DNA from: Flavobacterium sp. MC2016-06
Lineage (GTDB): Bacteria > Bacteroidota > Bacteroidia > Flavobacteriales > Flavobacteriaceae
Direction: 5' to 3'
Length of the DNA stretch: 64,000 nt
Assembly: GCF_009711165.2 (NCBI RefSeq)
Contig: NZ_WMID02000024.1
Coordinates: 15,419 to 79,418 of the forward strand
Position 1 is the first letter of the stretch; each line of letters opens with the position of its first letter. Position numbers and translations under genes: made by a program. The notes below the pieces were generated by a model. The model saw only the letters and a list, made by a program, of their open reading frames with translations, searched no databases and was not told where the DNA came from. Shown here piece by piece: positions 59,209-64,000 of the stretch.

Positions 59209-59416
59209 TCTCACGCAGATTTAGCAGATTTTAGCTGATTTTTAAGCGATTTTTTCTTCTCATTTTTTGTCATCCTGAGGTACGAAGGATCTTCGTAAGT
59301 GGCTCCGTTACTGTATGGATTATGTAAACGAAGATTCTTCGTACCTCAGAATGACAAAGATTACGCAGTTAGAATAAGTCGTCAAATCAGCTAAAATCTC
59401 CTAAATCTGCGTGAGA
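59209..59416. repeat. Nested inverted repeats downstream of the GNAT gene
   Basis: Outer arms TCTCACGCAGATTTAGCAGA and TCCTAAATCTGCGTGAGA enclose an inner palindrome (59269-59353) with CATCCTGAGGTACGAAGGATC and ATTCTTCGTACCTCAGAATG. The outer family matches 27331-27422 and the inner matches 27451-27520, in the same company as at the recQ end. Confidence 0.75.
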
Positions 59417-59460
59417 AATAAATAATCAAATCCTTCGACTACGCTCAGGATGACAAAACA

Positions 59461-59502
59461 AAAAAATCCACAAACTTGTATCAATACAAATTTGTGGATT
59501 TT
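59461..59502. terminator. Terminator of the glutathione peroxidase gene
   Basis: AAAATCCACAAA / TTTGTGGATTTTT hairpin just downstream of the minus-strand gene at 59523. Confidence 0.8.
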
Positions 59503-59522
59503 TGGTTTAGATAGTTCTAAGT

Positions 59523-60110
59523 TTAGCTTTTGATCCAATTAACAATTTCTGGATCTGTAGGCAATGTTTTTGGGTGAATTACTTTTACTAATTCGCCTTT
59601 TTCGTTGATTAAGTATTTCTGGAAATTCCATTCTACTTCAGAATCTTGTAAACCGTTTTTATCTTTCTCTGTTAAGAATTTATATACTTCGCACATATCA
59701 GATCCTTTTACAGAAACTTTACCCATCATAGGGAAGCTAACTCCGTAATTTTGCTGGCAGAAAGCACCAATTTCTTGGTTTGTTCCTGGTTCTTGAGAGG
59801 CAAAATTGTTAGCAGGAAAACCTACAATTACAAAACCTTTGTCTTTATATTCTTTGTAAATCGCTTCAAGATCTTTGTATTGAGGCGTTAATCCGCATTT
59901 TGAAGCGGTATTTACAATCATTACTTTTTTTCCTTTTAAAGACGCAAAATCAAAAGTATCTCCTGATAAGTCTTCTACTTTAAATTGGTAAATAGTTTCT
60001 TTTGACATGTTTTTATCTATTTTAGATACTTTAGTTTTACTTGTCTGAGCCTCAAGGTTTGTAGTTAACAAAGCGAGAGCACTCCAAGCTATTAATGCTA
60101 TTTTTTTCAT
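59523..60110 (-). CDS. Glutathione peroxidase-family thiol peroxidase
   Basis: This is a 195-aa protein with a signal-peptide-like start (MKKIALIAWSALALLTTNLEAQ). The thioredoxin-fold peroxidase motifs are IVNTASKCGLTPQYKDLE (peroxidatic Cys at about 73), VIVGFPANNFASQEPGTNQE and the WNFQKYLINEKGELV Trp-Asn pair. The active residue is Cys, not selenocysteine. Members of this branch normally use thioredoxin-like donors. It reduces peroxides, probably in the periplasm, and its 5' gap is long and non-coding. Confidence 0.92.
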   Translation of the reverse strand: MKKIALIAWSALALLTTNLEAQTSKTKVSKIDKNMSKETIYQFKVEDLSGDTFDFASLKGKKVMIVNTASKCGLTPQYKDLEAIYKEYKDKGFVIVGFPANNFASQEPGTNQEIGAFCQQNYGVSFPMMGKVSVKGSDMCEVYKFLTEKDKNGLQDSEVEWNFQKYLINEKGELVKVIHPKTLPTDPEIVNWIKS

Positions 60111-60199
60111 TGTTTAATTTTTTATAAAATTAACTAAAATCTGATTGACAAAAATTCTTTCGGGTCTTTATTTTTATTAAATATTAGTTAAAAAATGAA

Positions 60200-60228
60200 G
60201 CCTAACGTTAATCAGACGTTAGGCTTCC
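60200..60228. terminator. Hairpin AAGCCTAACGT / ACGTTAGGCTT-like
   Basis: AAGCCTAACGTTAATCAGACG with GTTAGGCTT forms an 11-bp stem followed by CCCCCC rather than Ts. It is a strong structure between two genes that both read away from it, so its role is unclear. Confidence 0.5.
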
Positions 60229-60544
60229 CCCCATACAAACAAATCAAACCATGAATTAATCTTTATGCATATACTGCATTATAATAAAGTGAGTCTGTGT
60301 GTAAATTGATTTATTCTACAATTTCAGACTCGTTTTTGTGTTCTTATTGATACCTTTTAAAATATAGTTGACGCCTCGGTTATAGTGAAAATCTTTACTT
60401 AACTCAATACACTAATTCTTAAATAATTTTCTAATGGCTTATATAAATATGGTAAAATTTCAACTTGTATTGTGCTGCTTCTAAATTTTCGATTGGAAGT
60501 CCGAGGACATCAACTATTATATATTTTGAACTTTAATTTCTTTT

Positions 60545-60673
60545 TTAAACATTTAAATCGAATGAATAATTTTGGACAACAATTTTTCGGTAATTACTGT
60601 TGTCAAAATTGCTTAGTGCTAAAACTGTAGTTAAACCAACAATCAATATTTGTAATTTATTTATGTTTTTCAT
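60545..60673 (-). CDS. Possible small peptide with signal-like N terminus
   Basis: This is a 42-aa reading frame (MKNINKLQILIVGLTTVLAL, then SNFDNSNYRKIV...) within a 907-bp gap. A basic start followed by a hydrophobic stretch looks like an exported peptide. No promoter element or family was recognised, and chance cannot be excluded. Confidence 0.25.
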   Translation of the reverse strand: MKNINKLQILIVGLTTVLALSNFDNSNYRKIVVQNYSFDLNV

Positions 60674-61017
60674 AGCATTCAATTTTTAATATTGAGATTT
60701 ATATTACAATTTTCCATTCATTATAAACTTTACTTCATTTTCACTTAAACTTTAAAATGAACCTATTTAAAATGTAATTTTTTCGTCTCTTGCTATTTCG
60801 TAAAATTTACTTTTCATGTTATAATAGCATTTACGCAATTGGATTGCTTTTGGTTTTAAAAAATTAAAAAAAAAACTACTTTTTTTTGTAATGCCTTATT
60901 TTAGTGGGGTTAAGACTGTTAAAAATTTTACTGTTTTCACAAAAAAATAAATTATCTTTATAACAAGTAATAAAATGTTGTTTAACATAATTTATTCAAA
61001 CTTTAAAATCCGAATCT

Positions 61018-61548
61018 ATGAGTCAAGAAGAATTGTTAGTTTTAATCTACAAAAAAGACGAGAGAGCTTTTACACATTTGTACGATATGTACTCCAAAAG
61101 CTTGTTTTCAGTAATTAATGTTCTGATCAAAAATCGAGAAGAAGCAGAAGATGTTTTGCAGGAAGTTTTTGTCAAAATCTGGAAAAACATCGATTCGTAT
61201 AACGAAAGTAAAGGTCGATTTTATACTTGGATCCTTAATATAGCTAGGAATACGTCAATTGATAAACTGAGATCTAAAAATTTTAATAACAGCCAAAAAA
61301 ACCTTTCTTCAGATAATTTCGTAAATCTGTTAGATGACAGTAATAAACTGGTCAATAGAATTGATACAATAGGTATTCAAGAATTTGTAAAAAAGCTGAA
61401 ACCAAAATGTATCGAAATAATCGATTTATTATTTTTTAAAGGATATACCCAACAAGAAGCTTCAGATGAATTGGCAATGCCATTGGGGACTATCAAAACA
61501 CAAAACAGAAACTGTATTAACGATTTACGTAATTATTTAAAAGTCTAA
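61018..61548 (+). CDS. ECF-type RNA polymerase sigma factor
   Basis: This is a 176-aa sigma-70 protein with only regions 2 and 4. Region 2 has FTHLYDMYSKSLFSVINVLI, then EEAEDVLQEVFVKIWKNIDS and FYTWILNIARNTSIDKLRSK; region 4 has IEIIDLLFFKGYTQQEASDE and LGTIKTQNRNCINDLR. Its stop overlaps the ATG of an anti-sigma factor (TAATG), so they form one unit. The stimulus and regulon are not known. Confidence 0.93.
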   Translation: MSQEELLVLIYKKDERAFTHLYDMYSKSLFSVINVLIKNREEAEDVLQEVFVKIWKNIDSYNESKGRFYTWILNIARNTSIDKLRSKNFNNSQKNLSSDNFVNLLDDSNKLVNRIDTIGIQEFVKKLKPKCIEIIDLLFFKGYTQQEASDELAMPLGTIKTQNRNCINDLRNYLKV

Positions 61549-62336
61549 TGGAAACAAACGAATATATAGAATCAGGAATTCTAGAATTGTACGTTTACGG
61601 TTTATTAACCGAAAAAGAGAATCTAGAAATAGCTGAATTAGCAAAAAACAACCCAGAGGTTGATCAGGAAATTATTTCGATAGAAAAGGCAATTGTTGCT
61701 TTATCATCAAGTTTCTCTCCTTTTCACTCGGTAGCTAATTTTGAGAAAATTAAAGCGCGCCTAGAGCTTAAACATGGTAAAGTAGTCGATATGAAGCCTG
61801 CATCAAACTGGTCACAATATGTGGGCTGGGCTGCGGCTGTACTACTACTTTTGGGTCTTGGGTATCAGACTTTAGAACTAACAAAAACAAAAGAAGCTAT
61901 TGCTACAGTTGGTACTGAGAAAAATAAAATTCAAAGAGATTTTGCTTTCTTAGACCAACAGAACAAAGCAACAGAGAAAAACTTAACAATTGTTAGAGAT
62001 ATCAAAAATACTGGTGTTACGCTTGGCGGACAAGCTGTGTCTCCAACATCTTTTGCAAAAGTGTATTGGAATAAAGACACTAAAACGACTTATATTGATG
62101 CTGCTGGTTTACCAAAACCTCCAAAGGGAATGGTTTATCAAGTTTGGGCATTAAAATTGAGTCCGGTATTAACACCAACAAGTATTGGTTTATTGAGCGA
62201 TTTTGAAGGAAATAATCAAAAGATATTTGCTGTTGATCAAACGGCTTCTGCAGAAGCTTTTGGTATTACACTTGAGCCTGCTGGAGGAAGTTTAACTCCT
62301 ACAATGACACAATTATATACTTTAGGAAAAGTTTAA
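61548..62336 (+). CDS. Anti-sigma factor, RskA-like
   Basis: This is a 262-aa membrane protein with an N-terminal cytoplasmic anti-sigma part (about 1-85; ESGILELYVYGLLTEKENLE), one transmembrane helix (about 89-107; YVGWAAAVLLLLGLGYQ) and a coiled coil. A periplasmic RskA-type domain (about 150-262) has VYWNKDTKTTYIDAAGLPKP and YQVWALKLSPVLTPTSIGL. It keeps the cognate ECF factor inactive until an envelope signal arrives. It is translationally coupled to the sigma gene, and a terminator follows. Confidence 0.9.
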   Translation: METNEYIESGILELYVYGLLTEKENLEIAELAKNNPEVDQEIISIEKAIVALSSSFSPFHSVANFEKIKARLELKHGKVVDMKPASNWSQYVGWAAAVLLLLGLGYQTLELTKTKEAIATVGTEKNKIQRDFAFLDQQNKATEKNLTIVRDIKNTGVTLGGQAVSPTSFAKVYWNKDTKTTYIDAAGLPKPPKGMVYQVWALKLSPVLTPTSIGLLSDFEGNNQKIFAVDQTASAEAFGITLEPAGGSLTPTMTQLYTLGKV

Positions 62337-62357
62337 AACCTAACTATAACTATTCTT

Positions 62358-62395
62358 AAAACGCATATTAATTTATTTAATATGCGTTTTTTTAT
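62358..62395 (+). terminator. Terminator of the sigma/anti-sigma operon
   Basis: AAAACGCATATTAA / TTAATATGCGTTTTTTT, immediately after the anti-sigma stop. Confidence 0.88.
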
Positions 62396-62423
62396 TATTT
62401 TTAAAGAACATAATAACTAAATT

Positions 62424-62819
62424 ATGACTGAAACTCTACTTTTAAGAATTACTCTCGCTATCATTCTCCTCTCCCATTCTATTATTGGAATGTTTGATAA
62501 TGGTATTAATGATTTTGGAAATTTATACCTAAATCAAATTGGTTTTGCTCCTTTTGGCGTCTTTTTGGCTTGGTCGATAAAATTATCCCATGTAATTGCT
62601 GCAATTCTTCTCCTTCTAAATAAATATATAAAATGGGCTGGTTTTGTTACCATTTTTGTACTTATTATGGGGATTATTTTAGTGCATTTTCAAGAAGGAT
62701 GGTTTGTAGTTGGCGGCGGAAGAAATGGTATGGAATATAATTTTTTATTGATTGTAGTGTTTTTGGCTGTAATGTATCCTGATGGTTTTACTGGTAGTAA
62801 AAAAATTGAACACGGATGA
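62424..62819 (+). CDS. DoxX-family membrane protein
   Basis: This is a 131-aa integral membrane protein with four hydrophobic helices (residues 5-22, 43-63, 69-89, 104-120) and the family's opening LLRITLAIILLSHSIIGMF, later WAGFVTIFVLIMGIILVHFQ and NGMEYNFLLIVVFLAVMY. DoxX-like proteins are often tied to redox or thiosulfate metabolism, but this small form is unassigned. The last four residues (IEHG) and stop are encoded by the left end of a 161-bp direct repeat, so the native C terminus may have been different. Confidence 0.8.
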   Translation: MTETLLLRITLAIILLSHSIIGMFDNGINDFGNLYLNQIGFAPFGVFLAWSIKLSHVIAAILLLLNKYIKWAGFVTIFVLIMGIILVHFQEGWFVVGGGRNGMEYNFLLIVVFLAVMYPDGFTGSKKIEHG

Positions 62820-63117
62820 GGCGGATTTGCTATCGCGAAGACGCTGATTGACACAGATTATTGTTTTTTATTTTATTAAAATCCGTTTTTATCCGCGTTT
62901 TTACAGAGTAAATCCGTTTAATCTGTGTTGAATTTTTTGTAGTAAGAAATGAAAAATGAAAAAAAAATGAACACGGATGAGACAGATTCGCTATCGCGAA
63001 GACGCTGATTGACACAGATTTTTATTTGATATTTTTTTTAATCGGTTTTTATCCGCGTTTTTACGAAGTAAATCCGTTTTATCTGCGTTGAATTTTTTGT
63101 AGTAAGAAATGAAAAAA
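62808..63117. repeat. Two direct copies of a ~150-bp unit, 161 bp apart
   Basis: Copy 1 (62808 to about 62958) and copy 2 (62969 to about 63117) share GAACACGGATGAG, CTATCGCGAAGACGCTGATT, GACACAGATT, ATCCGCGTTTTTAC and AATTTTTTGTAGTAAGAAAT. Each unit contains inverted parts (GCGGATTT / AATCCG). It fills the gap before the DUF3667 gene. Confidence 0.85.
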
Positions 63118-63137
63118 TTCATTATAAATATTTAAAG

Positions 63138-63869
63138 ATGGAAATAACTTGTAAAAACTGTAAAGAAACATTCAAAGGTCATTATTGTAATAATTGCGGG
63201 CAGCCTGCAGCAACTCACAAAATAAACTGGCATTTTTTATGGCATGATATACAACACGGCTTATTGCATTTTGATGGAGGAATTCCATATTCTTTAAAAC
63301 AATTATTTACTCGCCCGGGACATTCTATTCGAGAATTTATTGAAGGGAAACGTGTAAGACATTTTAAGCCGTTATCATTGGTTGCCGTTCTTGCCGCTCT
63401 TTATGGGGTTTTATATCATTATTTTCACATTAACCTATTTATAGAGCCTTCAAATTCTTCAACAATAGATTTGGAAGCATTCAATGAATGGACTTCTACT
63501 CATTTTGCTTGGATAACAATAGCTACAATTCCGCTTTTTACATTAGGAACTTTTATCTGTTTTAGAAATCAAGGTTATAATTTTGTTGAATATTTTGTAT
63601 TGAATACCTTCAAAGCTACTCAAAAGTTATTTGCACATATTATTACATTTCCTTTTATCTATTATTTTAATGGAACTCCAGAGCTTAAAACGATTACAAC
63701 TCTTATATATATAATTGACCTTATGTTGATTTTATGGACCAATATTCAATTTTTTAATAAAATGTCTAAAACAAAAGCTTTCTTATTAACGCTTTTGAGC
63801 CATTTAGTTTTTATAATTTCTTTCTTTTTTGTCGCTGCAATTATTTTATGGATTCATGGGGATTTGTGA
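63138..63869 (+). CDS. DUF3667 family membrane protein
   Basis: This is a 243-aa protein. A zinc-ribbon-like N terminus (CKNCKETFKGHYCNNCGQPA, about residues 5-24) is followed by the family's conserved linker (FLWHDIQHGLLHFDGGI, then YSLKQLFTRPGHSIREFIEG). About four transmembrane helices follow (90-105, 125-145, 160-177 and 180-240). The family is widespread in Bacteroidota with no known function. A tandem GGTTTCA repeat follows the stop. Confidence 0.85.
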   Translation: MEITCKNCKETFKGHYCNNCGQPAATHKINWHFLWHDIQHGLLHFDGGIPYSLKQLFTRPGHSIREFIEGKRVRHFKPLSLVAVLAALYGVLYHYFHINLFIEPSNSSTIDLEAFNEWTSTHFAWITIATIPLFTLGTFICFRNQGYNFVEYFVLNTFKATQKLFAHIITFPFIYYFNGTPELKTITTLIYIIDLMLILWTNIQFFNKMSKTKAFLLTLLSHLVFIISFFFVAAIILWIHGDL

Positions 63870-63878
63870 TTTGAGAAG

Positions 63879-63955
63879 GTTTCAGGTTTCAGGTTTCAGG
63901 TTTCAGGTTTCAGGTTTCAGGTTTCAGGTTTCAGGATTAAGGTTTCAGGTTTCAG
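63879..63955. repeat. Heptanucleotide tandem repeat (GGTTTCA)n
   Basis: Eight perfect GGTTTCA units (63879-63934) are followed by a variant GGATTAA and two more GGTTTCA units. It is a likely variable-number locus. Confidence 0.9.
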
Positions 63956-64000
63956 ATGTAAGAGTTCAGGTTAAAACGGTTAAACATGACTGGATTGAAT

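Larger units (their letters stand above)
60111..61017. other. 907-bp non-coding gap ahead of the sigma factor
   Basis: This holds a strong terminator-like hairpin at 60200-60228, a possible minus-strand 42-aa ORF (60545-60673) and AT-rich sequence with long T and A runs. No RNA gene was recognised. Confidence 0.5.

Noticed and set aside
60200..60228. A riboswitch or 6S-like RNA in the long gap before the sigma factor
   Set aside because: Only a single strong hairpin is visible; no conserved riboswitch core could be recognised by eye.

Overview
The window is AT-rich chromosomal DNA from a member of the Bacteroidota, most likely Flavobacterium. Support: the recurrent promoter element TAnnTTTG, a menaquinone gene set, typical flavobacterial families (DUF3667, DUF2853, YpdA-type reductase, biosynthetic SpeA beside a deoxyhypusine-synthase-like protein) and short leaders. 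No rRNA, CRISPR array, transposase or integrase gene was found. One tRNA, Val(TAC), lies on the minus strand.

Layout. Positions 1-14.6 kb are accessory DNA next to the tRNA-Val 3' end. They hold two related XRE regulators with apparently leaderless starts, a SUKH (SMI1/KNR4) protein, a leucine-rich-repeat protein, a string of single secreted or lipoprotein genes separated by ~130-bp palindromic spacers, an AraC/SDR/quinone-reductase cluster and an HxlR/MFS pair. Copies of the tRNA-Val terminator lie at about 3.4, 6.7, 12.0, 12.6 and 14.55 kb, which suggests stepwise insertion at the tRNA. Positions 14.9-46.6 kb are core: ABC exporter, two porin-like proteins, proline dehydrogenase, aroB, the speA/DHS-like/acidic-protein group, recQ, DinB, ppc, Lrp, an M14 peptidase divergent from an XRE regulator with six shared operator-like palindromes, envelope enzymes, an amino acid permease, a class V aminotransferase, msrA, selO, ypdA, a CYTH phosphatase and an OmpA/helix-hairpin-helix pair. 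Positions 46.6-57.3 kb carry menC, menA, menB and menD of menaquinone synthesis, interspersed with a TPR protein, a metallo-hydrolase, cvfB, an M28 peptidase and DUF2853. Positions 57.5-64 kb hold a thioredoxin-like protein, an acetyltransferase, a glutathione peroxidase, an ECF sigma/anti-sigma pair, DoxX and DUF3667.

The features most worth attention are (1) the attC-like palindromic spacers whose positions relative to the genes resemble an integron cassette array, although no integrase is present; (2) the nested tRNA-Val-flank repeats; (3) the six GTTTAC-N4-GTAAAC sites between the M14 peptidase and its divergent regulator; (4) a small promoter-driven ORF plus hairpin ahead of speA; and (5) a repeat that appears to have supplied the start of menC. 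All functional calls come from reading motifs by eye; no database search was made.
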